Of a stretch of 13,994 nucleotides of DNA, positions 1 through 6,668 are shown in pieces (positions within the stretch are counted from its first letter, which is position 1; each line of letters opens with the position of its first letter). Origin of the DNA: Actinomycetes bacterium (lineage in GTDB: Bacteria; Actinomycetota; Actinomycetes; Actinomycetales; Microbacteriaceae); the NCBI GenBank assembly GCA_023432005.1, contig JAEYVF010000186.1:1-13994 (forward strand), in the 5' to 3' direction. The notes beneath the pieces were generated by a model. It did not search any database. It saw nothing but the letters and a program-made list of their open reading frames with translations, and had not been told where the DNA came from. Position numbers and translations under genes: made by a program.

Positions 1-1202
1 TTCGCGTCGAGGTAGCCCTCGTTGAACTCGCCCACGCCCACGACGAGCGGCACGAGAGCCTCGACCTCCACCCCGCGCTCGGCGAGCTGGCGGGCCTTCT
101 CGGGGTTGTTGCTCAGCAGCCGCACGCGGCCGATGCCGAGGTCCTTGAGGATGCCGACCGCGGCTCCGTAGTCGCGCGCGTCGCCCGGGAGCCCCAGCGC
201 GAGGTTCGCGTCGAGCGTGTCGAAGCCCTCCTCCTGCAGCCGGTAGGCGCGCAGCTTGTTGATGAGGCCGATCCCGCGCCCCTCCTGGCCGCGCAGGTAG
301 ATCACGACGCCGCCCTCCTCGCGGATCGTGTCGAGCGCCGCCTGGAGCTGCGGGCCGCACTCGCACTTGAGCGAGCCGAAGGCCTCGCCTGTGAGGCACT
401 CCGAGTGCACGCGCACCAGCGCGCCGTCGCGGGGCTCTCCCGAGATCCAGGCGACGTGGTCGGCCCCCGTCGAGCGGTCGCGGTAGGCCCGCACGCGGAA
501 GGTGCCGTGTGAGGTAGGCACATTGGTCTCCACCTCGAAGTTCACGCGCTGCCACTCGGGCACCGTGACCTCCGCCTTCGGGTCGGCCTCGCAGCGGCGC
601 TCCTCCATGAAGCGGATGAGCGCCTCGATCGTGATGACGGGAACGTTCTCGCGCTCGCCGAGCCGGATGAGGTTCGGCAGGCGCATCATCTCGCCGTCCT
701 CGTCGACGATCTCGACGATCGCGGCGACGGGCGTGAGCCCCGCGAGCTTCAGGAGGTCGACCGATGCCTCGGTGTGCCCGTCGCGCTCGCGCACACCGCC
801 GTCGACCGCGCGCAGCGGCAGGATGTGGCCGGGCCGGTTCAGGCTCGCGGGGGTCGACGCGGGGTCGGCGAGCACGCGCAGCGTGTGGGCGCGATCCGCT
901 GCCGAGATCCCTGTCGAGAGGCGGTTGGCGGCGTCGACCGTCACCGTGTAGGCCGTGCCGCGCGGGTCCTCGTTGTGGGAGACCATCGGGGGCAGCACGA
1001 GACGGTCGGCGATCTCGTTGGTCATGGGCGCGCAGATGAAGCCCGAGGAGTGCTTGACCGCCCAGGCGATCCACTCCTGGCTCGCGGTCTCGGCCGCGAG
1101 CACGAGGTCGCCCTCGTTCTCGCGTCCCTCGTCGTCGGCCACGATGACGGGCCGTCCCTCCCGCAGCGCACTGAGCGCCGTGGGGATGTCGCTGAGGCTC
1201 AC
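1..1202 (-). CDS. ribBA: Bifunctional 3,4-dihydroxy-2-butanone-4-phosphate synthase / GTP cyclohydrolase II (3' end outside window)
   Basis: The N-terminal domain makes the four-carbon riboflavin precursor from ribulose 5-phosphate; the C-terminal domain opens GTP to the pyrimidine precursor. About 400 codons are present and the C-terminus runs off the left edge, probably by a few tens of residues. The DHBP-synthase half shows DDEGRENEGD near residue 23, HSSGF, and GHTEASVDL. The cyclohydrolase half shows the zinc motif CLTGEAFGSLKCEC and the RGQEGRGIGL stretch. The start is GTG at 1202, overlapping the ribE stop (GTGA, overlap of 3 bases). It is supported by a strong Shine-Dalgarno AGGAAGGAG (1210-1218) 7 bases upstream that lies inside ribE, so translation is probably coupled. 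It is the third gene of the FMN-riboswitch operon; ribH would be expected next, outside the window. Both domains carry their catalytic motifs. Confidence 0.96.
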   Translation of the reverse strand, partial: MSLSDIPTALSALREGRPVIVADDEGRENEGDLVLAAETASQEWIAWAVKHSSGFICAPMTNEIADRLVLPPMVSHNEDPRGTAYTVTVDAANRLSTGISAADRAHTLRVLADPASTPASLNRPGHILPLRAVDGGVRERDGHTEASVDLLKLAGLTPVAAIVEIVDEDGEMMRLPNLIRLGERENVPVITIEALIRFMEERRCEADPKAEVTVPEWQRVNFEVETNVPTSHGTFRVRAYRDRSTGADHVAWISGEPRDGALVRVHSECLTGEAFGSLKCECGPQLQAALDTIREEGGVVIYLRGQEGRGIGLINKLRAYRLQEEGFDTLDANLALGLPGDARDYGAAVGILKDLGIGRVRLLSNNPEKARQLAERGVEVEALVPLVVGVGEFNEGYLDA

Positions 1203-1891
1203 CGCAGCGCTCCTTCCTGAGTGGTAGCGGCGGGCTTCGCCATTCCGCCGGTTGAGTAGCCGCGAAGCGGCGTATCGGAACCCGCTCCCTGCAGCGCGAG
1301 CAGCCGCTCGACGTGCCGCGCCAGGATGTCGGTCTCGATGTTGACGCGGTCGCCGGGGGCGAGCGCGCCGTGGGTCGTGGCCTCGAGGGTCTCGGGGATG
1401 AGCGACACCTCGAACCACTGCTCGGGCTCCGACGCCTCGGACACGGCGCTCACGGTGAGCGAGGTGCCGTCGATCGCGATCGAGCCCTTGCGGGTCACGA
1501 GCGCGGCGAGCTCGGGGGCGAGCGTGAAGCGCACGACGCGCCAGCCCGATCCGTCCTCCGTCGAGAGCACCGTCGCGGTGCCGTCGACGTGGCCCTGCAC
1601 GATGTGACCGCCCAGCCGGTCGCCGAGGGCGGCCGCGCGCTCGAGGTTGACCCGGTCGCCCGGGCGGCGCTCGCCGATCGTGGTGACGGCGATGGAGACG
1701 CCCATGACGTCGGCCGTGAACCAGTCCTCGCCCTGGTCGACGACCGTGAGGCAGACGCCCGAGACCGAGATGGAGTCGCCGTGGGAGGCGTCGGAGACGG
1801 CGAGAGGGGCGCGCACGGTGATGCGCGCGGCATCGCCCACGGGCTCCCACGCGAGCACCTCGCCGACCTCCTCGATGATGCCGGTGAACAT
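1199..1891 (-). CDS. ribE: Riboflavin synthase (alpha subunit type)
   Basis: It dismutates two 6,7-dimethyl-8-ribityllumazine molecules to riboflavin plus the pyrimidine, the last step of the pathway, in the cytoplasm. The protein is 230 residues with two tandem lumazine-binding barrels. It begins with the family's MFTGIIEEVG; barrel 1 has SVSGVCLTV (42-50) and GGHIVQGHVDG (94-104); barrel 2 has IDGTSLTV (140-147) and NIETDILARHVERLL (184-198). The start ATG at 1891 has a strong Shine-Dalgarno GAGAAGGAG about 6 bases upstream and lies 2 bases after the ribD stop. The family normally ends near residue 200-213. Here residues about 203-216 (GSDTPLRGYSTGG) are encoded by a REP-like repeat, and the reading frame then runs to 230. 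That tail is probably unstructured and not part of the catalytic fold (inference). Confidence 0.96.
   Translation of the reverse strand: MFTGIIEEVGEVLAWEPVGDAARITVRAPLAVSDASHGDSISVSGVCLTVVDQGEDWFTADVMGVSIAVTTIGERRPGDRVNLERAAALGDRLGGHIVQGHVDGTATVLSTEDGSGWRVVRFTLAPELAALVTRKGSIAIDGTSLTVSAVSEASEPEQWFEVSLIPETLEATTHGALAPGDRVNIETDILARHVERLLALQGAGSDTPLRGYSTGGMAKPAATTQEGALR
1250..1283 (+). repeat. REP-like hairpin repeat, copy 1, inside the ribE coding region
   Basis: The element reads GGTTGAGTAGCC, a short hairpin, then GGCGTATCGGAACCC. The central stem is GCCGC / GCGGC with a GAA loop. It matches the second copy at 5752-5788 (opposite strand) in both flanks, while the stem differs in sequence and length but still pairs. 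It lies in antisense orientation to ribE and encodes ribE residues 203-214. I recall similar elements being common in Microbacteriaceae genomes but cannot check this here. Confidence 0.8.
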
Positions 1892-1893
1892 GG

Positions 1894-2910
1894 TCAGCTC
1901 CTTCTCTCGGGTCGTGCCATGACGAGCAGGTCCTCGCCGAGCTGTTCGACGCTCGTGACGGTGAGGCGTCGCGCCTCGGAGATGGTGCGGATGCCGAGGT
2001 CGCCGATCGCGAGCAGGTCGCCCCCCAGCAGAGCCGGCGCGAGGTAGACGGCGTACTCGTCGGAGTAGCCGGCCGCGATGACGGCGGAGGCGAGCGTCGG
2101 CCCACCCTCCACGTACACGCGTCGGATGTCGCGCTCGTGCAGCTCGGCGAGAATGCGCTCGAGGTCGCGCGTGCCGGTCTCGAGGAGCCCGGCGGGGTGG
2201 CGACGCAGGGCGGCATCCGCCGGCACGGGCCGCTCGCCCACGACGACGGGGAGTGGTTGATGCACGAGCAGCTCGCCCGCATCGCCGCGCGCCGTGAGGG
2301 CGGGGTCGTCGGCGAGCACGGTGCCGCTGCCGACGAGGATCGCATCCGATGCGGCTCGCTGCTCGTGCACGCGCTGGCGGGCGGCGGTGCCGGTGATCCA
2401 CTGGCTCGTGCCGTCGGATGCCGCGGCGCGCCCGTCGAGGGTCGACGCCCACTTGACGGTCACCCACGGGCGTCCGCGCGCGACCGCCGTGAGCCACACG
2501 TGCAGGAAGGCGGCGACCTCGTCGGCGAGCACGCCCGGCACGACCTCGACGCCGGCCTCGCGCAGGCGCTCGGCGCCTCCCGACGACTCGCGACCCGGGT
2601 CGGAGACCGCGTAGACCACGCGCGCCACGCCTGCCGCGATGAGCGCCTCGCTGCAGGGGCCCGTACGGCCCGTGTGGTTGCACGGCTCGAGGGTGACGAC
2701 GGCCGTGAGCCCGCGGGCGTCGGCGATGCGCGAGAGCGCGTCGATCTCCGCGTGGGGGGTTCCGGCACCGCGGTGCCACCCTTCGGCGACGACCTCGCCG
2801 GCTGCGTCGATCAGCACGCAGCCCACCTGCGGGTTGCCGCCCGTCACCGGGCCGCGCGCGGCGAGGTCGAGGGCGCGTCGCATGGCGGCGTCGTAGACGG
2901 TGGCGGCCAT
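1894..2910 (-). CDS. ribD: Bifunctional diaminohydroxyphosphoribosylaminopyrimidine deaminase / 5-amino-6-(5-phosphoribosylamino)uracil reductase
   Basis: It carries out the second and third steps from GTP to riboflavin: deamination of the pyrimidine, then NADPH-dependent reduction of the ribose side chain. The protein is 338 residues. The deaminase domain (about 1-145) has the zinc motif HAE (H53, catalytic E55) and PCNHTGRTGPC with C77 and C86. The reductase domain (about 148-338) has VKWASTLDGRAA (152-163), WITG, GSGTVLADDPALTAR (194-208) and YVEGGPTLAS (266-275). The start at 2910 is preferred over an in-frame ATG 33 bases upstream because GGAAGGG lies at the right distance before it and the family's N-terminus begins there. 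It is the first gene after the FMN riboswitch, and its stop is 2 bases before ribE. All metal ligands and the proton-shuttle glutamate are present. Confidence 0.95.
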   Translation of the reverse strand: MAATVYDAAMRRALDLAARGPVTGGNPQVGCVLIDAAGEVVAEGWHRGAGTPHAEIDALSRIADARGLTAVVTLEPCNHTGRTGPCSEALIAAGVARVVYAVSDPGRESSGGAERLREAGVEVVPGVLADEVAAFLHVWLTAVARGRPWVTVKWASTLDGRAAASDGTSQWITGTAARQRVHEQRAASDAILVGSGTVLADDPALTARGDAGELLVHQPLPVVVGERPVPADAALRRHPAGLLETGTRDLERILAELHERDIRRVYVEGGPTLASAVIAAGYSDEYAVYLAPALLGGDLLAIGDLGIRTISEARRLTVTSVEQLGEDLLVMARPERRS

Positions 2911-2911
2911 C

Positions 2912-2941
2912 GCATCCCTTCCGGTTCCGGTCCGGGGATGC
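2912..2941 (-). promoter_or_regulatory. Hairpin enclosing the ribD Shine-Dalgarno sequence (likely riboswitch expression platform)
   Basis: On the minus strand GCATCCC (2941-2935) pairs perfectly with GGGATGC (2918-2912), 7 base pairs. Inside, CGG can pair with CCG. The ribD Shine-Dalgarno GGAAGGG lies partly in the 3' arm and partly in the adjoining bulge, and the ATG follows directly. This is the geometry of a sequestering hairpin, implying translational control. A second GCATCC just downstream of the aptamer (around 2980) could compete for the same 3' arm. The regulatory role is inferred. Confidence 0.6.
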
Positions 2942-2947
2942 ACGACA

Positions 2948-2968
2948 GGAGTCGCGGCGCCGCGCTCC
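2948..2968 (-). promoter_or_regulatory. GC-rich hairpin between FMN aptamer and ribD
   Basis: On the minus strand GGAG-CGCG pairs with CGCG-A-CTCC around a GCGC loop, giving 8 base pairs with one bulged A. The core 2953-2964 is a perfect 12-base palindrome. There is no U-run behind it, so it is not a classical intrinsic terminator. It may be a pause site or part of the expression platform. Confidence 0.5.
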
Positions 2969-2991
2969 GTACGGGACGGATGCCTCGGCGC

Positions 2992-3115
2992 GTGCTTCCT
3001 CTCATCCGGACTCTGACCGTCGGTCCCGGAATTCCACCGGATCGGCCCTGTTCCTCACGGAACGGGGTTCGCGGACTGTAACCGCCGGTGCGGAATTCCA
3101 CCGCCCCCGGAGCAC
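2992..3115 (-). ncRNA. FMN riboswitch (RFN element) controlling the rib operon
   Basis: On the minus strand the conserved RFN blocks appear in order: GGGGGCGGTGGAATTCC, ACCGGCGGTTACAGTCCGCG, GAACAGG, GATCCGGTGGAATTCC, GACCGACGGTCAGAGTCCGG and ATGAGAGGAAGCACG. The outer P1 helix can be closed by GTGCT (3115-3111) with AGCAC (2996-2992). The element lies 81 bases upstream of ribD, the expected position. Established knowledge: FMN binding lowers expression of riboflavin genes. The downstream hairpins favour control at translation of ribD, but this was not tested. Confidence 0.95.
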
Positions 3116-3128
3116 TTGCTTCGTTCGG

Positions 3129-3134
3129 AGTCTA
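3129..3134 (-). promoter_or_regulatory. Probable -10 box of the ribD operon
   Basis: TAGACT on the minus strand fits TAnnnT. A start about 7 bases downstream (near 3122) would place the first base of the FMN aptamer (3115) almost at the 5' end of the transcript. No convincing -35 box is visible at 17-18 bases spacing. Confidence 0.5.
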
Positions 3135-3137
3135 CAA

Positions 3138-3154
3138 CGCGCCCCGGGGGCGCG
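3138..3154. repeat. Inverted repeat in the ribD / GH16-like divergent promoter region
   Basis: CGCGCCCC and GGGGCGCG are perfect 8-base inverted arms around a single G. The repeat sits in the spacer region immediately upstream of the ribD -10 box. It could be an operator or a simple GC-rich hairpin; nothing in the sequence decides between them. Confidence 0.45.
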
Positions 3155-3197
3155 TATTCCCGCACGTCACGCGGGGTAGTGCGTCGGCGGCGCGCAC

Positions 3198-3203
3198 TAG
3201 CCT
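3198..3203 (+). promoter_or_regulatory. -10 box of an apparently leaderless GH16-like gene
   Basis: TAGCCT fits TAnnnT and ends 6 bases before the ATG at 3210, so transcription would start at or next to the start codon. No Shine-Dalgarno sequence is present in the 20 bases upstream, which supports a leaderless mRNA. Confidence 0.6.
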
Positions 3204-3209
3204 CGCGGC

Positions 3210-3992
3210 ATGAGCGTGCGCCTCGACCGGTCGGGCTACCGGATCGTCGTCGACGAGAGGTTCGAGCGGCTCGACACCGGGCGGTGGTGGCCGTATTACA
3301 CGCCGCACTGGTCGAGTCGGGAGGCGTCCGAGGCGCGCGTCGATACCGGACTCGAGGGTCTGCGGCTGCGCATCGACGCCGCGACCGAGCCGTGGTGCCC
3401 CGAGTTCGACGGCGGCATCCGCGTCTCCCACCTGCAGACCGGCCAGCTCTCGGGACCTCTCGGCAGCGGCGTCGGCCAGCATGCCTTCCGCGACGGGCTC
3501 GTCGTGCGCGAGGAGCAGCCCGAGCTCGAGCTGCTGACGTTCCGCTACGGGTTGCTCGAAGCGCGCGCGAAGGCGATCCGCCATCCGGATGCCATGGTCG
3601 CCCTGTGGCCGATCGGCTTCGGCCGCGACCCGCGCGACTCGGGTGAGATCTGCGTCTTCGAGATCTTCGGGTCGGAGCTCGACGACGACGGCGGCTGGGT
3701 CGGCGTGGGCGTCAAGCCGCAGCACGACCCCCGGCTCGTCGAGGACTTCGAGAAGGTGCGGATCGACGGGCCGCTCACCGAGCTCCGCGACTACGCGGTC
3801 GAGTGGACCCCCGACCGCATCGACTTCTTCGTCCACGACACCCTCGTGAAGACCGTCGAGCAGCGCATCGACTACCCGCTGCAGCTCATGCTCGACGTGT
3901 TCGAGTTCCCGCGGGCCGACGGCGCACGCGACCTCGACGCGCTCCCGCACGTGTTCGAGGTCGAGCGCCTTCGGCTGTGGAGCCGCGAGTAG
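3210..3992 (+). CDS. Divergent glycoside hydrolase family 16-like protein, cytoplasmic
   Basis: A 260-residue protein with the look of a concanavalin-like beta-sandwich. Residues 145-153 read GEICVFEIF, aligning with the GH16 signature ExDxxE: nucleophile candidate E146 and acid/base candidate E151, but the usual aspartate is C148. Other GH16-like features are FRYGLLEARAKA (111-122, the 'yG.fEaRaK' strand), ALWPIGF (131-137), and DYAVEWTPDRIDFFVHD (194-210, the usual 'Y.vEWtp..I.fyvD' strand). There is no signal peptide or membrane segment, so it should stay in the cytoplasm, unlike most GH16 enzymes. The start ATG is right behind a -10 box. It stands alone between the rib operon (divergent) and the HAD gene (convergent, 6-base gap). 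Substrate unknown; an inactive carbohydrate-binding role is possible. Confidence 0.75.
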   Translation: MSVRLDRSGYRIVVDERFERLDTGRWWPYYTPHWSSREASEARVDTGLEGLRLRIDAATEPWCPEFDGGIRVSHLQTGQLSGPLGSGVGQHAFRDGLVVREEQPELELLTFRYGLLEARAKAIRHPDAMVALWPIGFGRDPRDSGEICVFEIFGSELDDDGGWVGVGVKPQHDPRLVEDFEKVRIDGPLTELRDYAVEWTPDRIDFFVHDTLVKTVEQRIDYPLQLMLDVFEFPRADGARDLDALPHVFEVERLRLWSRE

Positions 3993-3998
3993 CGGGCG

Positions 3999-4712
3999 TC
4001 AGAGCAGCGCCGGCAGTTCCTCGAGCGAGCGGATGACGTGCGCGCCCTCCGCGGCAGCCTCGGCGAGCTGCTCCGCCGTCGCGACGCCGCGGCGGTCGAT
4101 GAGCACGCCGAGCATGCCCGCACGGGCCGCGCCGATCGCATCCGTGTGCAGGCGGTCGCCGACGTAGCAGGCCTCGGCGGTCGTCACGCCGAGGTGTTCC
4201 ACCGCGAGCTCGAAGATGCGCGCATCCGGTTTCGCCACGCCCACCTCGCCGCTCGCCACGACGTTCTCGAGCGGGATGAGCGCTTCGAGCCCCGTGCCCA
4301 GGATCTTCGCGCTCTGGAACGCGAGCTCGCCGTTCGTGATGATGCCGAGGGCGCGCGGCGTGATCGCCGCGATGCAGTCGGCGACGTCGTCGTGCAGGCG
4401 CCAGCTCGTCTGGTAGTGCACGAGGTACGTCTCGAACCATGCCTCGGCGGCCTCGTCGTCGAGCTCGATGCCGTACGGGGCGACGAAGCCTCGCGCCCGC
4501 GCCCGCCGCTGCTCGCGGAAGTCGACCTCTCCCGCGAGGTAGCGGTGGTAGTGCTCCTCCTCGAGCGCGTTCCAGCGGGCGAACTCGACCGCCGGCTCCG
4601 CGCGGGCGAGCGGGTCGCCGAGCGCGGTGCGGTAGGCGTGGATGCCGGTCTCGACCGACTCCCGGTGCGCGAAGAGCGTGTCGTCGAGGTCGAAGAGCAC
4701 CGCGCGGATCAC
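3999..4712 (-). CDS. HAD-superfamily hydrolase (haloacid dehalogenase-like phosphatase)
   Basis: A 237-residue cytoplasmic HAD phosphatase. Motif I is DLDDTL with nucleophile D8 and acid/base D10; motif II is ITNGE with T126; motif III lysine is K161 in VAKPD; motif IV is YVGDRLHTD with D186 and D191. The helical region between motifs I and II (about 16-105) is a C1-type cap as in YjjG-like or epoxide-hydrolase-N-like HADs. The GTG start at 4712 gives the expected short lead-in MIRAVLFDLD. It begins 9 bases after the trpS stop and may be read through from trpS, but TAGGGT directly upstream suggests its own leaderless start. The substrate cannot be inferred; small phosphorylated metabolites or nucleotides are usual for the family. 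Confidence 0.9.
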   Translation of the reverse strand: MIRAVLFDLDDTLFAHRESVETGIHAYRTALGDPLARAEPAVEFARWNALEEEHYHRYLAGEVDFREQRRARARGFVAPYGIELDDEAAEAWFETYLVHYQTSWRLHDDVADCIAAITPRALGIITNGELAFQSAKILGTGLEALIPLENVVASGEVGVAKPDARIFELAVEHLGVTTAEACYVGDRLHTDAIGAARAGMLGVLIDRRGVATAEQLAEAAAEGAHVIRSLEELPALL

Positions 4713-4718
4713 AGCGGC

Positions 4719-4724
4719 ACCCTA
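4719..4724 (-). promoter_or_regulatory. -10 box of an apparently leaderless HAD gene, overlapping the trpS stop codon
   Basis: TAGGGT on the minus strand fits TAnnnT, and its first three bases are the TAG stop of trpS. Six bases (GCCGCT) separate it from the GTG start at 4712. No Shine-Dalgarno sequence is evident. A -35 box is not clear. Confidence 0.5.
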
Positions 4725-5729
4725 CGAGCGGCGGGGGAGGAAGCCGACCGCGTCGTACGCGCGGGCGAGCGTCGCCTCGGCGATCGCGTTCGCGCGGTCG
4801 GCGTTCGCCGCGAGCACGCGGTCGAGCTCGGCGGGGTCGGCGAGCAGCTCGAGCGCCCGCTCGCGCACCGGTGCGAACTCGGCGACCACGGCATCCGCGA
4901 CGGCGCCCTTGAGGTCGCCGTAGCCGCGGCCCGCGAAGTCATGCTCGAGCGTCTCGATCGCGGTGCCGCTCAGCACCGACAGGAGGGTCAGCAGGTTCGA
5001 GACGCCGGGCTTGCCCTCGGGGTCGTAGTGCACGGAGCCGTCGTTGTCGGTGACAGCCGACTTGATCTTCTTCACGAGCCGGTTCGGCTCGTCGAGCAGC
5101 CACAGGATGCCGTTCTCGGTGTCGCCCGACTTCGACATCTTCGCGCCCGGGTTCTGCAGGTCGTAGACCTTCGCGGTCTCTTTGAGGATCGACGCCTCGG
5201 GCACGACGAACGTGTCGCCGAAGCGGCCGTTGAACCGCTGGGCGAGGTCGCGCGTGAGCTCGATGTGCTGGCGCTGGTCCTCGCCGACGGGCACGATCTG
5301 CGCGTCGTAGAGGAGGATGTCGGCCGCCTGCAGGATCGGGTAGGTGAAGAGGCCGACGGATGCCGACTCGACGCCCTGCTTCGCGGTCTTGTCCTTGAAC
5401 TGCGTCATGCGGCTCGCCTCGCCCATGCCCGTGATGGTGTTGAGCACCCAGGCGAGCTGCGCGTGGGCCGGCACGTGGGACTGCACGTAGAGCGTCGAGG
5501 CCGACGGGTCGATGCCCGCCGCGATGTACTGGGCCGCGGTCCGTCGCGTCTTCTCGCGCAGGGTGGCCGGATCCTGGGGCACGGTGATCGCGTGCAGGTC
5601 GACGACGCAGAACACGGCGTCGTAGTCGCGCTGCAGCTGCTTCCACTGCAGGAGGGCGCCGATGTAGTTGCCCGCGTGGAGCGAGTCGGCGGAGGGCTGC
5701 ATGCCCGAGAACAGGCGGGGCTTGGTCAT
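4722..5729 (-). CDS. trpS: Tryptophan--tRNA ligase
   Basis: It charges tRNA-Trp with tryptophan using ATP. The protein is 335 residues, the normal bacterial length. The class I signatures are present: the HIGH-type HAGN at 18-21 and KMSKS at 197-201. Family stretches include FSGMQPSADSLHAGNYIGA (7-25), DLHAITV (44-50), QADILLYDAQIVPVGEDQ (around 135-152, tryptophan and dimer-interface region) and SGDTENGILWLLD. The start ATG at 5729 has only a weak purine-rich stretch (GAAAGA) upstream. The 98 bases upstream, back to the xthA stop, hold a hairpin and a REP-like repeat; no T-box or leader peptide is seen. It is followed 9 bases later by the HAD gene. Confidence 0.96.
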   Translation of the reverse strand: MTKPRLFSGMQPSADSLHAGNYIGALLQWKQLQRDYDAVFCVVDLHAITVPQDPATLREKTRRTAAQYIAAGIDPSASTLYVQSHVPAHAQLAWVLNTITGMGEASRMTQFKDKTAKQGVESASVGLFTYPILQAADILLYDAQIVPVGEDQRQHIELTRDLAQRFNGRFGDTFVVPEASILKETAKVYDLQNPGAKMSKSGDTENGILWLLDEPNRLVKKIKSAVTDNDGSVHYDPEGKPGVSNLLTLLSVLSGTAIETLEHDFAGRGYGDLKGAVADAVVAEFAPVRERALELLADPAELDRVLAANADRANAIAEATLARAYDAVGFLPRRS

Positions 5730-5751
5730 GTGGGACGTCTTTCGTGGGGCT

Positions 5752-5788
5752 GGGTTTCGATACGCCTGCTTGGCAGGCTACTCAACCA
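5752..5788 (-). repeat. REP-like hairpin repeat, copy 2, between xthA and trpS
   Basis: Read on the minus strand it has GGTTGAGTAGCC and GCGTATCGAAACCC flanks around a perfect GCCTGC / GCAGGC stem with a CAA loop. It shares its flanks with the copy at 1250-1283 but has a longer and different stem that still pairs, a compensatory pattern typical of palindromic repeats. It lies in the trpS upstream region and the xthA downstream region. Confidence 0.85.
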
Positions 5789-5799
5789 GCGGGGGAGGG

Positions 5800-5816
5800 G
5801 CTCCGGCACGCGGAGC
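5800..5816 (-). terminator. Hairpin downstream of xthA, possible terminator
   Basis: GCTCCG and CGGAGC form a perfect 6-base-pair stem around a 5-base loop, 12 bases after the xthA stop. On the minus strand it is followed by a C-rich run, not by U residues, so termination efficiency is uncertain. It directly precedes the REP-like repeat. Confidence 0.5.
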
Positions 5817-5827
5817 GAGGGGACGGG

Positions 5828-6661
5828 CTAGAGCTGGTAGTCGACGACGACGGGAGCGTGGTCGGACCATCGCTCGTCGTAGGCGGCCGCGCGGTCGACA
5901 GCGTACGAGACGGCCGTGTCGGCGAGGGCCTTCGTGGCGAGGTGGTAGTCGATGCGCCAACCGGTGTCGGCGTCGAACGCCTTGCCGCGCTGCGACCACC
6001 ACGTGTACGGGCCGGGTACCTCGCCCGCGAAGCGGCGGCCGACGTCGACCCAGCCGTAGCCTGCGCCGGCGTTGTAGGCCTCGTCGCCCTCCGCGCCGAC
6101 GAAGCGGTCGAAGTAGGCGCGCTCCTCGGGCAGGAAACCGGCGCGCTTCACGTTGCCCTTCCAGTTCTTGATGTCGAGCGTGCGGTGGCCGACGTTGAGG
6201 TCGCCCACGACGAGGGCGAGAGGGTTGTGCTCGGCGAGCTTCGGCAGCCGCTCGGCCATCGCGTCGAGGAACCTGTACTTCTCGGCCTGCTTGGGGGTGT
6301 CGGCCTCACCCGAGTTCACGTAGCACGACACGACCGTCACGATCGTTCCGTCGACGTCGTAGTCGGCCTCGAGCCAGCGGCCGGCCGAGTCGAAGTCGTC
6401 CGGGCCGAAGGTCACGCGGTGGATCTCGGCCTTGCGTCGGCTGGCGATCGCGACGCCCGCGCGCCCCTTCGCGGTGGCGGGGTCGTGCAGCACGTCCCAC
6501 TCGTCGCCGAGCAGCGCGGTGAGGTCGTCGGTCTCCGCGCGCACCTCCTGCAGGGCGAGGATGTCGATGCCGCGGGGGGCGAGCCACTCGCCCATGCCCT
6601 TGCGATAGGCGGCGCGGACGCCGTTGACGTTGACAGTCGCGATGCGGAGGGGGCGGGACAC
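5828..6661 (-). CDS. xthA: Exodeoxyribonuclease III family AP endonuclease
   Basis: A DNA repair enzyme that cleaves at abasic sites and trims 3' ends, using Mg2+. The protein is 277 residues, close to E. coli exonuclease III. Catalytic motifs are visible: NVNG (11-14), LQEV with metal ligand E39, Y114 in SCYVNSG, GDLNVGHRTLDIKN with D154 and N156, WRIDYHLAT with D238, and WSDHAPVVVDY with D267 and H268. The GTG at 6661 is chosen because the protein begins with the family's 'LRIATVNVNG' strand and a -10 box sits 7 bases upstream. The yihY stop is 30 bases upstream and trpS follows after 98 bases. Confidence 0.94.
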   Translation of the reverse strand: MSRPLRIATVNVNGVRAAYRKGMGEWLAPRGIDILALQEVRAETDDLTALLGDEWDVLHDPATAKGRAGVAIASRRKAEIHRVTFGPDDFDSAGRWLEADYDVDGTIVTVVSCYVNSGEADTPKQAEKYRFLDAMAERLPKLAEHNPLALVVGDLNVGHRTLDIKNWKGNVKRAGFLPEERAYFDRFVGAEGDEAYNAGAGYGWVDVGRRFAGEVPGPYTWWSQRGKAFDADTGWRIDYHLATKALADTAVSYAVDRAAAYDERWSDHAPVVVDYQL

Positions 6662-6668
6662 GCCCTCA

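Noticed and set aside
2911..2943. Upstream ATG at 2943 as the ribD start
   Set aside because: It adds 11 non-conserved residues and places the start inside the hairpin arm; the ATG at 2910 has the Shine-Dalgarno and the family N-terminus.
5730..5827. T-box or tryptophan leader peptide upstream of trpS
   Set aside because: The 98-base gap holds a terminator-like hairpin and a REP-like repeat; no T-box core sequence and no Trp-rich short frame were seen.
4038..5831. Long plus-strand open frame of 597 codons opposite the HAD gene and trpS
   Set aside because: It is a GC-driven mirror frame: low-complexity Arg/Val/Glu/Asp-rich translation, no recognisable domain, and it lies opposite two clear genes.
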